Source: Uloborus plumipes
Taxonomy: Eukaryota; Arthropoda; Arachnida; Araneae; Uloboridae
Direction: 5' to 3'
Length of the DNA stretch: 64,000 nucleotides
Assembly: GCA_038373865.1 (NCBI GenBank)
Contig: JAXGGA010002181.1
Coordinates: 1 to 64,000, forward strand
Shown here piece after piece: positions 34,401-43,970 of this stretch. The notes below the pieces were generated by a model. The model had not been told where the DNA came from. It worked only from the letters and a program-made list of their open reading frames with translations, and did no database searches. A program made the translations under genes and the position numbers. Numbering within the stretch: position 1 is the first letter of the stretch; every line of letters begins with the position of its first letter.

Positions 34401-36581
34401 AGCTTAGAGCCACCTAGGAAACAATAAGCCATGTAATAAGCAGCAAATTTTATATTCTAGAAATCAGATTCATTTTTGTAATAGGCTAGGTTTGCTTTTT
34501 ATTGTGCTTTTATTATTCAAGGTCTGATGGTCTGATTTTAAATCTCTTTCTATCTTAAATGAGGCATTCTGAAGTTCCTTTTGTGCAAGGCAAAATTTAT
34601 AAGTTGAATTTTAGTTGCAACTGAAGAAGATTTATTTACAAAGACTTACACATCTATTTAGAAATACATTTCTTCACGCATACAAATATCTGTAAATAAA
34701 TAATATTCTAAAGAAAAAAAAACTCAATTGCATATAGAGCAATAAATAGAATAACTTGTGAACTTAATAGTACTTCTTTCCTTATTTCAGGTTGTTCATG
34801 AATTTTACTTTTGTCAGTAATTTAAAAATCACTACACAAAAAATATAGTTTGTGTATATATGAAAACTTTAAAGTTTGTAATGTGCAGTTCATCAAAATA
34901 AAAAAATTAGCAAATTATTTCAAATGCAATGATTCATTTTCATTTTACTTGCAGGTACATGTCAGCGGGCTGTTGTTCTGTAAAACTAATATTGCAGAAG
35001 TTTGGTGGCCTAATAAAAACCAATATTGACGCTCCTCCTCGTATTGGTGTTGACCTGTGTGGAGAAGAGAGGTATGTAATATATATTGTTTCTTCTTGTA
35101 AAATTTTTGTAAAATTTACAAACTTAGACGGCATATTTGGGCTACAGCTACTATTTATAATAATATTAATACATTTTTAGTGGAGAATAGTTTTTTCTGG
35201 CCTTTGTATCAGCTGCCCAAACGTACAAAAATTTCTATGTTATTTCTTTTAATTTATTACGACTTTGAGATAACAGCAAATTTTTACCATCGTGAATTTT
35301 TCTGCCAAGTAATAAAATTAGAGTCTCATTTGTGTTTGAAAATTAATCATAGATTTTTAACAGATTTTAATTTTTAAGAGTTCCTCTGCCACAATAAAAT
35401 TTGTATTTTATTATTTTGTGAAGTTGCTTGCCTAACATTACAAGTAACCAAATTATACTGAAAAATGCACCACTTTCTTGAACTACTTCCACTTTGTTAT
35501 TTCACTACAATCATTAATTCTCATTCTAATTAATTCCTTTTCAAAATTTCCAAATCAGCGAAGGATTTGTTCATGTATACTGAACAAAAATTTTAGGCAG
35601 CATCCCCTTTTCCTCAATTTTTGCAAAAAAAAAAGTAAAAGCTTTGGGAAGTAGCAAGTTTTATAATGTTACTTGAATTGCAATAAAGTTACAGTTTTGC
35701 GGTATACTACTAACTGTAGAAGGGAACTCTTAATTATCTGATTTTTGAACATGGGAAGAAAATAGGGATGTTTCAACCTATTAAATGTTCCTACTTTGAC
35801 TACTAGACACTGTTAAGAGACAAAACACAAAAATTCACCATCGCCGAATTTTAAAACACAATGCTTGATTTTTAATGATTTTTTTTTTTTTTAATCACAC
35901 GCAAAAACGAGCACCTAGGGGAAAACGAAACCAGCAATGCCTGACGGCTGTAATTTCAGCCATTCACACACAAAAGTTGTATTGCAGCTAGACTATCTTT
36001 TCATTACAGAGTTTTTTTTCACTTCCATTATCAATTAGTTCAAGTCCAATAATTCAGAATGGAGATTGGTTTCGTCATAGGGCAATTCAATAACTTGTCA
36101 GCGATGGTTGTTTTAAACTTTTTGCGGCGAAAACCATATTCAAATTTTTTGAAAGGCATTACTTGGATACTTTTGCTTATTACGGGAACCGGGAAGAACG
36201 GGGTTGCGAAAGACCAAAAAAACCTGTTTCGTCTCGAACCAATACACAAAGCTTCTCGCCCTATTGGCGGCTTGCGAAAAATACCTTCAACCATGTAACG
36301 TCAACGTGGCTAGAACTTTAAAAATTATTTTTAAACAACTGTGTTTTTCCCTATTGTATGAAGTGTCTTATTTCACCATTTATTACTAAAATTATTTTGT
36401 ATTAATGTACTTGATTTTGCTTCAACTTTTCTATTTCAGAGTCACGAAATGCAAGGATTGCTACGAACAACTTTTAGCTATACAGTCTTTTATTTTAAAA
36501 CGACAGACAATGCAAGGCAAATTAGGCCAATCTTTTCGAGAACTTCTTAGCATGATGTGTACAGAGTTCAACAGAATGTGA
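18916..36581 (+). CDS. KATNB1: Katanin p80 WD40-containing subunit B1, 3' part (15 exons)
   Basis: This is the regulatory subunit of the microtubule-severing enzyme katanin. The p80 propeller targets the enzyme to centrosomes and spindle poles, and its C-terminal con80 domain binds the p60 ATPase. Exons: 18916-18957, 19501-19584, 20541-20656, 20779-20850, 21045-21195, 22794-22924, 26084-26134, 27204-27328, 29394-29441, 30806-31308, 32215-32385, 32585-32661, 33394-33468, 34955-35071, 36440-36581. All introns are GT-AG and the phases join to 635 codons with TGA at 36579-36581. The visible protein starts at [14 protein letters not shown], which aligns around residue 125 of the human protein. Human p80 is 655 residues, so only the N-terminal WD40 repeats are missing here. 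Confidence 0.93.
19768..20280 (+). pseudogene. Deleted mariner-like element in a KATNB1 intron
   Basis: It begins with TACGAGGGTTG, a start usual for mariner-like elements. A conceptual plus-strand reading gives [11 protein letters not shown] near 19943, resembling mariner N-termini. Then 20067-20180 reads [20 protein letters not shown] and FEHPPCNPD before a TGA. The last part matches the HDNARPHTA...HPPYSPDLAPSD catalytic region of mariner transposases, with the NPD-stop replacing SPDLAP. The middle is deleted. The open frame on the opposite strand (20022-20282) is a shadow. Confidence 0.7.
20440..20485. repeat. TA/GATA/CA microsatellite
   Basis: Compound repeat of TATA, TAGATAGATAGG and ACACAC just upstream of the third visible katanin exon. 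Confidence 0.8.
21825..22584. repeat. MITE with CCCCAAAGCAGAATAC ends, in a KATNB1 intron
   Basis: The left end CCCCAAAGCAGAATAC is mirrored by GTATTCTGCTTTGGGG at the right. TGTGTA occurs just outside both ends (two bases offset at the right). TTCTGCAG motifs recur through the right half. No frame of note. Class unknown. Confidence 0.5.
22966..23140. repeat. Dispersed repeat with CGGATCTCGAAAACGGCTC block, copy 1
   Basis: It contains ACGAGCAATTCTTGTATATA, then CGGATCTCGAAAACGGCTC, ACGATTT and GTATTTAGATA. The same order is repeated at 23597-23705. It is recognisable as a dispersed repeat, but I cannot classify it. Confidence 0.5.
23597..23705. repeat. Dispersed repeat with CGGATCTCGAAAACGGCTC block, copy 2
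   Basis: Direct repeat of 22966-23080 with few differences, broken off where a tRNA-derived SINE begins at about 23706. Confidence 0.5.
23706..24107 (+). mobile_element. tRNA-derived SINE in a KATNB1 intron
   Basis: The head (23706-23762) looks like a tRNA: an A-box-like TCCGATCGGTAAG, an anticodon-arm-like GGACTCGTAACC (CGT, so tRNA-Thr-like) and a B-box-like GGGTCCCGGGCCGATC. A body of about 330 bases follows, ending in CCTTCGGCGCC and an AAATGAAATGAAATT tail. Polymerase III promoter boxes plus a short A-rich tail repeat define tRNA-type SINEs. The 79-codon minus-strand frame inside is not a gene. Confidence 0.65.
24130..24360. repeat. Possible left end of a TTAA-CCC type element
   Basis: TTAACCCTTTGACGC at 24133 resembles the left ends of the TTAA-flanked MITEs at 24919, 27958, 39707 and 43971. 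No partner end was assigned with confidence. CAC(T/C)GGTGTCCC phrases occur at 24265-24340. Confidence 0.3.
24535..24723. repeat. Tandem duplication, 104-bp period
   Basis: TTTGGGTTGCCGATCTCTTG and about 80 surrounding bases occur twice, 104 bases apart (24554 and 24658), nearly identical. A small palindrome, ATAGGTTGCATAACCTAT, follows at 24714-24731. Confidence 0.75.
24919..25397. mobile_element. TTAA-flanked piggyBac-like MITE
   Basis: CCCTTTTTAAGGCA at the left and TGCCCGTTAAGGGG at the right are imperfect inverted repeats. Each is bordered by TTAA (24915-24918 and 25398-25401). TTAA duplication with CCC termini is the piggyBac signature. Non-coding. Confidence 0.55.
25487..25960. mobile_element. 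hAT MITE in a KATNB1 intron, exact 8-bp target duplication
   Basis: The ends CAGGGCCGTATTTA and GGTTACGGCCCTA are inverted repeats. The exact 8-bp direct repeat ATCTATCA lies at 25479-25486 and 25961-25968. 474 bp, no transposase. Short frames inside are spurious. Confidence 0.75.
26318..26467. mobile_element. 150-bp near-perfect foldback MITE in a KATNB1 intron
   Basis: The left arm begins ATATCTGTACCTCAGAACCA and continues through GACTAACGTAAGTCC. The right arm is its near-perfect reverse complement, ending CAGATAT. The loop is about ten bases around GTCGAATAC. A longer relative lies at 27523-27772. The GTAAGT in the left arm is a donor-like hexamer (26344) but is not used by the katanin reading frame. 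Confidence 0.75.
27356..27382. repeat. (TA)n microsatellite
   Basis: TATATATATA tract just after the 27328 splice donor. The short frame running through it (27214-27405) is exon plus intron read-through. Confidence 0.7.
27523..27772. mobile_element. Longer relative of the 26318 foldback MITE
   Basis: It begins TCTGTACCTCAGAACCAGAC and ends TTCTGAGGTACAGA. It shares GGGGAAAAACGATTGTCG with the 26318 copy. About 100 extra bases replace the hairpin loop. Non-coding. Confidence 0.6.
27958..28173. mobile_element. TTAA-flanked piggyBac-like foldback MITE
   Basis: It starts CCCGTTACCGCTCAGTAATC and ends CTCAGTAATGGG, with TTAA on both sides (27954-27957 and 28174-28177). Long internal arms (GCCAATAAGAA / TTCTTATTGGC around 28040-28095; GAGACTCCTCGCTGAAAAC mirrored near 28110-28130) make most of it a hairpin. 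Confidence 0.65.
28178..30805. other. KATNB1 intron sequence without recognised features, except the 29394 exon
   Basis: AT-rich. A C-run followed by (CA)n lies at 28397-28430. Nothing else recognised apart from the 48-base coding exon at 29394-29441. Confidence 0.4.
32995..33016. repeat. Poly-C tract
   Basis: About twenty consecutive C in a KATNB1 intron. The minus-strand Gly-run frame across it is spurious. Confidence 0.85.
33717..33873. mobile_element. Short TA-flanked pogo-like MITE in a KATNB1 intron
   Basis: It starts CAGTTGAGTCTTGATAATTC and ends GAGATTAAACTG, with TA on both sides (33715-33716 and 33874-33875). CAGT start, TA site and 157-bp length match decayed pogo-group MITEs. 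Confidence 0.6.
35072..36439. other. Last KATNB1 intron
   Basis: AT-rich with a poly-T at 35880-35892. The overlapping frames at 36040-36298 on both strands are of comparable length and neither is protein-like. No element boundaries found. Confidence 0.4.
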
Positions 36582-37014
36582 TGTTCATATTTATAGAAGA
36601 TAATTTATTATAAGACTGATATTTAAAAGAAAAAAAGATTTCATATTGTGTGATACTGATGTGGCCTTTCATCATTTATGAAGACTGAACATATGCCTTA
36701 TATTAAACATTCCATGTGCCATTTTTATTTTCTTCATAGAATTCTCCTTTCTGGAAAAGGCGAAGCAATCTACTAGAGTGGTGCATATGAAAATACGACT
36801 TTAATGATGCTTGTTAATAATTACTTATACTTTCATTAACCAAAACTTAAAAAATAATAGTTTTGTAATGTTTTACTAATAGGTATGGCAGATGCAGCAT
36901 CCTAAAAAATACAATCAATGAATTTTAGAAATCTTGAGCTGTCTCATTTCTTTTGCAGCAAATTGAAATGTTATTTTCTTTTGTGTATTTGTTTAGTTGT
37001 AATTTTTGCTTGTA

Positions 37015-37020
37015 AATAAA
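37015..37020 (+). terminator. Candidate KATNB1 polyadenylation signal
   Basis: AATAAA, about 430 bases after the katanin stop and the first canonical hexamer I noticed there. The true cleavage site is not visible from sequence. Confidence 0.4.
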
Positions 37021-38660
37021 TATAATCTAACGAGCCATAAAATAGTTTTCATAAAAAAATATATATAAAAAAAGTTTCAAGTTTACAAAGTGTCATTGTT
37101 AAATTGCATTTTAAAGTAAGAAAGTTTGAAAGGAAAAGTTCAAACTTTGTTTTGTAAATGCAAAAAAAGAAAAAGAGTTGAGCCAAAACTATAAACATCT
37201 TTGCTAAATTAAATGTAAAAGGTGCTGTACAAATTTCTCTTATGTAAAAATTTTGTTCTGAATTGTAAAATGTTGGCTTCATTCAAGGTTATGAGTTAAT
37301 CAACTGTGATAAAAGATGACTCAAATTATTCATTTCAACGCCCCAGATTAAAGTTTATGGGGCGAATGTTTCAATGTACACATGTGTTCACATTTTTAGG
37401 GAAAAATTTAGGTGATATTTCAGTTATTTTTTTAGAATTTCCCCCTTTTTTTAAACCCATGACGATCTGACAGCAGGCCGCCATCGTTTCAAATTTTTGT
37501 GTGGGGGGTGAGGGGAGATAAAGGATGCATTGAAAAAGTGATGCAGTTTTATTTTGAAATGCCTTTTACATCTTTAAAAGAAACCTAGCACACCCTCTGA
37601 TTTTCTGATGCAGATATCTGTTAATTTGGACATCAGAAAAAAAAGTGAAACAAACAATTGTATTCTTGATCCGGTTAACAGATGTCGTTTAAATTAATTT
37701 TGTTGTAGAACAATATCAAACCCACGCCCCTCCTTTTTTTCAAAATTATTACAATGAGTAAAAAATACTAATTTTGGGAGAAATTTTTTTAAATATTTTT
37801 ATTTTCACATCAAAGGTAGTTTTAAATTAAATTGTTACCTGATGTACTCATATGTATATAGGGATAATAAAAGCAAGAAGTCTAAAAATGTCTTAGAAGC
37901 CGAACTTTGGGTGTTGAACACATTTACATGCTGCCACATTTGCCTCTAATAATATTTATTTTCGAGTTGAAACTAACGATTTGAGCTTCAAATGAATATT
38001 TTTGTACGCTAAGTTGGAAATTTACTCTTTTTGTTTTTCTTTTCTTTCTTTTTTTTAAAATTATTTATTTATTTTTTTTTTTAACAGCAAATTATAATTT
38101 CATAGCTCGGTATCTATATATACTGAAAAAAAGTTTTCTAAAGTTCCAGAATACCAAATCCTGTAGGGAAAAAAATGTTTTGCCTACATTGCTCCTTGCT
38201 AAACATTTAATTGACACAAAAAATGTTTATGTAAAATTTATTCTAATAGTTTTAATCTCTTTTTTAGGTGTAATGTAACTGTTTTCATAATTTTGTTACT
38301 TTTCAGTTAGAAAGATGAAAAACTCCAGAAATATTTTTCTATTTATCTATATTTCAGTTTGTAATATGAATATAGCTTTTAATTGTTGTAAGCTAAATTT
38401 GCATCGTTATGATAATGTATATATGGCTCGCAAATATAACATATACCAAAATTATTCATATCTAAAGAAAGACTTCTGTCAATATGCAAAAGATTAATAT
38501 AAATATTACATTCTGAAATGAGAACAAAAGTGTTTAATGATTATAACAGTTTTATTACATATATAAAACGTTTTTTAATCATTATTACTACTAATAGTAT
38601 TCAATTATAATAGATTATTCTTATGTTAAATTTCACTTATTGATGAAAAAATGATAAATG
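37021..38660. other. Intergenic, AT-rich, nothing recognised
   Basis: No protein-like frames or inverted-repeat elements found. A T-rich tract lies at 38040-38085. Confidence 0.4.
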
Positions 38661-38666
38661 CTACAA

Positions 38667-38960
38667 TATATCTGTGGCTTGGTTCTAAAAGGGCCACTGT
38701 CATTTTTTTCACATTCTGTGTTATTTACATCAAAAGTTTCCAATTTAGTAAAACTCTAATTCTACAAAGGCCAATATAATATATAATAAATTTCATATGA
38801 TAAAATAATGTTTCTTTACATTAACAATAAACAAATACTAAAAAATAATAATGGGAATCAAAGTTATAGCATTCTAAAAAATCTCAAATATCTTTCATCG
38901 CTTTTTTCTCAAAACTAACATTTTTGACTTAGGCCCTTTTAAAACCAAGCCACAGATATA
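38667..38960. mobile_element. MITE with CTGTGGCTTGGTTYTAAAAG ends
   Basis: The left end TATATCTGTGGCTTGGTTCT is mirrored by AAAACCAAGCCACAGATATA at the right, extending through AAAGGGCC / GGCCCTTT. 294 bp, non-coding. Flanks are TA-rich, so a TA or ATAT duplication is possible. Confidence 0.6.
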
Positions 38961-39706
38961 AATAATCTTGGGAAAGTATTGCTATAGTTAACAAATTCCA
39001 GTAAATCAAATGTAATAATTAAGGGAAAGGCTTTATTTTTTTAATTTAGAAAATACCCTTCCAAAGCATTCAATACTTACTAGTCATTCATATTTTTATT
39101 TTATTTGTTCATGAAGTTTATTACATAATTTCTTTTCTTGGTTGAATTTAATTTTTGTTTGAAACTAGTTTGTTTGAAATGTATTTGAATTTGATCAAAA
39201 TGACATTGTTTGTAGTGACAACTTTATGATTACGACAAAAAATTTCAGCCCCTTTAATCACACATAAACTAATGCCTATGATGTCACTTGGCTATAGAGT
39301 CATTAGTCTTCTGGACTCTTGGATGGCGTTCTAACTGAATTTCACTGTATTAAGGAAAGTTTCTAATGCATCAAGCTGAATTATTTGCGTGAAAATATGT
39401 GTATGTAAAATCGTTTCAGAAAGTATGTAATATATGTAAAAAGTGTCTTTATTTTAAATTAATCCTTTTTTAACAGGTTGTTTGTATCATGTTTGAAAAC
39501 ATTATTTATGTAGAAAAGCTGTGGTCAAATAAAACCTTTTCATGTATCTGCTGAATCCAAGTTTCATGTGTGACATTACTTTTTTATTTTCAAAAGAAAT
39601 AGTTTGTTCTAGTGGTGCCCAACCAACAACCGCAGGCCACATACGATCCATCGTGTCTAATGTTATGAATCAAAAACTGTTCTAAAACCATCCCGAACAA
39701 CCTTAA

Positions 39707-40193
39707 CCCATTAATGCCTGACTTTTTTTTTTCGAAAGATATTTTGTATACTGGTTACAGAGTTTAATGGACAGGAAAATAATTTTTTTATTAAGGAAAG
39801 AAAAATCATCTTTTAAAAGTTACGATAGACCCCAGAGGGTACATACTTTTTTTACTGAACTTTTTTTCTGCCTACGATATAATATTCAAAAAGACATTTT
39901 ATAAGAAGAAATAAAATCAGCAATTAACATAAACTGGGAAGTTGGGAATAACTTTGAAAACTTAGCTTTTTTTCTTAAGATTGTGAACGATGTCATTTTT
40001 GATAAAGGTCATATTAAAACTGCTGCAGAACACACTTTACAATGGTTATGTGCTGCAATCTGTTAATAACGAATTGAAACAATACCAAGCTACTAATTGA
40101 ACTATTATTTGGTTGAAATGTTCATTTTGGGGAAATAATTCCCCAGACCCTTTTTTGGACCGTCCCTAAAAAGGGACGCTAGGCATTAATGGT
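39707..40193. mobile_element. TTAA-flanked piggyBac-like MITE
   Basis: It starts CCCATTAATGCCTGACTTTT and ends GACGCTAGGCATTAATGG(T), with TTAA at 39703-39706 and 40194-40197. Related in its ends to 43971 and 56892. No coding capacity. Confidence 0.65.
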
Positions 40194-40197
40194 TTAA

Positions 40198-41184
40198 TCA
40201 TCCTATATGCTCTGGCAACAAACCCTGGGCCTGATTAACACAGGGTTCAGGCAGCATAACTATAAGGGCACCAAAATAGACTTGGGGGGGGGGGACTACT
40301 ACAACTTTGGCATTTTTTGGATTTCCTTGTGAGAGGGGCTCCAAATGTTGCAAGGATCTGGGCACCTTAGCATAACTTTCAAAACACATTTTCTTGCACA
40401 TCTTTTAGGACACATGTGTTGGGGAGGGGGGAAAGGCAACCGCCCCTTCACTTTTTTCACTATCAACAGTAGCCTAAAGGTTTTTAAGATTTTAATTTCG
40501 AAATATTTCCAGAGAGATCAGGCAAATCAAATTTTACCAAAGATAGCTCAAAATTACAATTTGATGCATCAATTTCGAAAAATGTTCCCGAATACACCTT
40601 TCCCCTATCTGCCGCGATGGCCTAAACTTGCAATATTAACATTCCAGCTAATATATCGGTATCTATTCTGGGAAGAAAACCATTTTAACTCTAACAGCAA
40701 GAATGATAGCATAAAAATATGTTTGTAAAACTTCAATTTAGGAAAAATCCGGGGTAGACCCCGAATTATTCTCTGAAATCGCTTAGGAAGTCTAAAATTA
40801 AGTTTTTATGTCTTCATCAGCTCAAAAAATGTATGAGGGAGAACATCTAAACTCCTTTAATCCTCCTTAAGTCGTCCAAAAGAAGCTTGAAACAACTTTT
40901 ATAATACTTTAAATTCGCAAAATCATCGTTAAAGACCTAAAACGCCTAAGTTTGCAAAAAATGATCAAATTTTGCGTTTTCAAAATGTCAATTTAAGAGT
41001 TTTTTGGGGGAAGAACCCCATCTTACCACTTTTCTTCACATCACCAATCACAGCCGAAAAGCTTTTCTCTATTTCTTCACTTCAGCTTCGAAGAATTGCC
41101 GAGAGAGAAGAGAGAACACATCAATGAAGCCCTTAAACCTCCTCTTCATTCCTCACACTAACTAGCTGTCGTGGCCGTCACGAA
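40198..41184. other. Intergenic, nothing firmly recognised
   Basis: A G-run lies at 40286-40295. The 127-codon open frame at 40345-40728 has no recognisable domain and no splice or promoter context. I leave it unannotated. Confidence 0.35.
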
Positions 41185-42372
41185 ACTTTCTTCTATATCT
41201 ATCTTATGAATTCCGGTTACAAAATAAAATACGTACTCGCCCGAGTAATTGGAGACAGCTCCAATTTCCCAATTATCGTAATAACCCTGCAAATGCAGAA
41301 TCAATGAGCGAAATTGGAAATCATTGCAAAAGCCTTGTTTAGATTAATTGCAAACATTTTATTTGTTAGTAAAAAGAAATTGGCAACAGTTAAAAATTTC
41401 AAATCATTGAAAGTTTTCAGCTGTTTTGATAATTAAATAGCGTGAAAGCGATTTTTTAATGAATTAATTTTTCGCATTGTTGACTAAGCGCAAAAATCAC
41501 CCCACCCTCCCCCTGGGGCGATTGGCGCCAAAATTTAATCGATGCTTGCTTCCATATTGGGTTAGTGTTATTCCAAATTTCATTCAAATCGCAGCAATAT
41601 TTCCCGAGATACAGTAGGTGCAATGACAAAATAAGCACTTTTGATTGCTCCACCCCCCTTTGAGATATTGACACACAAATTGAATCAGCACCTGTACTCA
41701 ATAGGGTCTACCTATGGACCAATTTTCGTTTGATTCCGCCGGTTACTTCCTGAGATATAGCAGTCACCCTCGCGCAGAACACGTGCGATTGCTCCACCCC
41801 CCTTCGAGATATTGACAAACAAATTGAATCAGCACCTGTACTCAGTAGGGTCTACCTATGGACCAATTTTCGTTTGATTCCGCCGGTTACTTCCTGAGAT
41901 ATAGCAGTCACCCCCGCGCAGAACACGTGCGATTGCTCCACCCCCCTTCGAGATATTGACAAACAAATTGAATCAGCACCTGTACTCAGTAGGGTCTACC
42001 TATGGACCAATTTTCGTTTGATTCCGCCGGTTACTTCCTGAGATATAGCAATCACCCCCGCGCAGAACACGTGCGATTGCTCCACCCCCCTTGGAGGAAT
42101 TCGCTAAACAAAGTCAGGTGCACCAGTTCACATGGTGGTACATATGTGCAAAAATTTTTGTTCGATTTCATTCAGTAGTTTTTGCTCTAGCGCGGCCACA
42201 AAAACTGGTCACACACATACAGACTCACACACACACAGACAGACAGACATTTTCCAAAAATGGTCGAAATGGACTCAGCGCACCTCAAAACGTGCAAATC
42301 CGTCAAAATTCGACATTCGAAAATTTTCACGAAACCAATACTTTCTTCTATATATTAGATATAGAAGAAAGT
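41185..42372. mobile_element. Element with 17-bp terminal inverted repeats, 144-bp tandem repeats and a terminal hairpin
   Basis: It starts ACTTTCTTCTATATCTA (41185-41201) and ends with its exact reverse complement (42356-42372). The right terminus is itself a hairpin: TACTTTCTTCTATATATTAG followed by ATATAGAAGAAAGTA. Three full 144-bp units plus a fragment fill 41643-42095. A CA/GACA-rich segment (42203-42250) precedes the right end. Short terminal repeats, central tandem array and 3' hairpin recall non-autonomous Helentron (HINE/DINE-like) elements; this is an inference. The overlapping open frames are not gene-like. Confidence 0.55.
41643..42095. repeat. 144-bp tandem repeat, three copies plus part of a fourth
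   Basis: GATTGCTCCACCCCCC starts units at 41643, 41787, 41931 and 42075, exactly 144 bases apart. Units two and three are nearly identical; unit one is slightly diverged. Confidence 0.9.
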
Positions 42373-42383
42373 AAAAAATGAAC

Positions 42384-42765
42384 GCTGTTTTTACATATAA
42401 TGCAGCTAATTTTATAGTAATAAACTTAAAAATTACTAATTCTACAACAACAAACTGTAAAAATGCTAACTAAACTAAATTAATAATTTTACAGTAATAA
42501 ACTGTAAAAGTGCTAATTTTACGGTGTATTTTAGTTTTAAACTGGAACCTCTGCTGCCAGTATTATACCGCGTTGTTTTTACAGTACAATACAGCTAAAT
42601 TTTACTGCAATAAGCTAAAATTGTTAACTTTACAGTAAGAAACTAAAATTGCTAGTTATACAGTTTATAGGGTTATTACAGTTTTGAATAGCAACTTCAG
42701 GCTGCCACGCTGCCAGTATTATACTGTAAAAACAACAATTCATTTTTTGCAGTGCAGTCACTTCC
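42384..42765. repeat. Two tandem ~189-bp units rich in TTTTACAGTAATAAACT
   Basis: Each unit runs from a TGTTTTTACA start through AGCTAA, TTTACAGTA repeats and a GCTGCCAGTATTATAC end (starting near 42384 and 42573). A shorter relative lies at 57535-57672 in the CBFB intron. Confidence 0.55.
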
Positions 42766-42862
42766 AAAACTATACTGAAACTGCGTTTTTAAAACAAGAA
42801 TTCCGAAGCCTATATGGGAGAGAGCCTCCGAAGCTCTCTCTTTCTAATACACCAAAAGATAT

Positions 42863-43821
42863 GGGTCATTCCGACGAAAATGGTACAAATCATGTCCGAG
42901 ACTTTAGAATTTTTTAAAATCAATTTTAATAACTACCACCCATTAAGTGTATTTTTTATTGGTTCTCCATTTAATTTTGTGCCATCAAGTATCAATTGAT
43001 TAGGCATAATCCATTTAGAAATGACACAAAAAAAATTATCTTTGTCAGAAGTAGGAGAAAATGACGTGTCCCAGCTTCAAATTTCTAGACTTTTAAATGT
43101 GATTTAAAATTAAACTGAAATGTAACAACAAAATAAATGACACTGCACTGCACAAAAGATGCTTCTGACACCATTTCTGCAGATTATTACGCAAATGAAA
43201 AAAAAATTCCCCAAAAAACACTATTATTTATCCATGTCCCTAGATTTTCTATGTTTCGAATTGTCCACTCTGTTATATGCCTTTTGGAAATAAAATAAAC
43301 AATTGCATTCAATCTGATATATATTTTTAAAAATATAGGTAGTATAACTGCCGTGATTAGCTTGCTACATTGAATTATGTAGTCAACAACCAGGGTGAGC
43401 CTAATTCTTTTCTTATGATAGTTAATTTGAACTGTTGGATGTCCACTCTGTCACTGTCAGAGCCTATTTCATGATGAAAAAAATATATTTTTTCTTGAAA
43501 TTGCAGACAGACTTACAGTTTTAGGCTGTTTATTCCACTTTGTGCTTGTTCTGTGATTCTGACTTTTCTTTGTGATTATACAGATATTTTTAAAGGCTTA
43601 TTTGTCCACTCTGTTACATGTCCATTCTGCTTACCAAAGTGATCAAAATATTTGAAATCCTTTCATAAATGAGTCATGTACTAGTTATTTACTCTTCATT
43701 ACACACAAATAAATGGAAACTCAATAAAAAAAATATGATTAGTTGGTGGAAATTATTTAAATTGATAATCTTAAGTAAAGAGTTTCAGACATGATTTGTA
43801 CCATTTTCGTCGGAATGACCC
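42863..43821. mobile_element. 959-bp GGGTCATTCC-ended element, copy 1, with ATAT target duplication
   Basis: It starts GGGTCATTCCGACGAAAATG and ends CATTTTCGTCGGAATGACCC, an inverted repeat of about 40 bp, flanked by ATAT (42859-42862 and 43822-43825). TGTCCACTCTGT occurs three times inside (43262, 43440, 43613). A near full-length copy in reverse orientation lies at 59952-60906. No transposase frame. Confidence 0.75.
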
Positions 43822-43970
43822 ATATCTTAAAATGAAGGGACAGCTTCCAAATTTTTTTACCCCCTCATTTTTAGGCTCCAATTACCGCCACTGAGCTTAA
43901 GCGACTAAACATTAATCGTCATCACATAAAGCGGCGTCCACTGTTTCAGAATTGCGTTCTTTGAGTTTAA

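Larger units (their letters stand above)
32215..36581 (+). other. KATNB1: KATNB1 exons encoding the con80 domain
   Basis: Five exons encode the C-terminal helical domain that binds p60. Readable blocks are [56 protein letters not shown], a block with [15 protein letters not shown], and [20 protein letters not shown]. The end is CTEFNRM followed by TGA. Phases across the four introns are 0, 2, 2 and 2. The domain appears complete. Confidence 0.9.

Noticed and set aside
40345..40728. 127-codon plus-strand frame
   Set aside because: No domain recognised, no start or splice context and embedded in repeat-like DNA; could not be supported as a gene.
41643..42095. Possible CRISPR-like array
   Set aside because: Units are 144 bp, contiguous and without spacers; the context is a eukaryotic mobile element.
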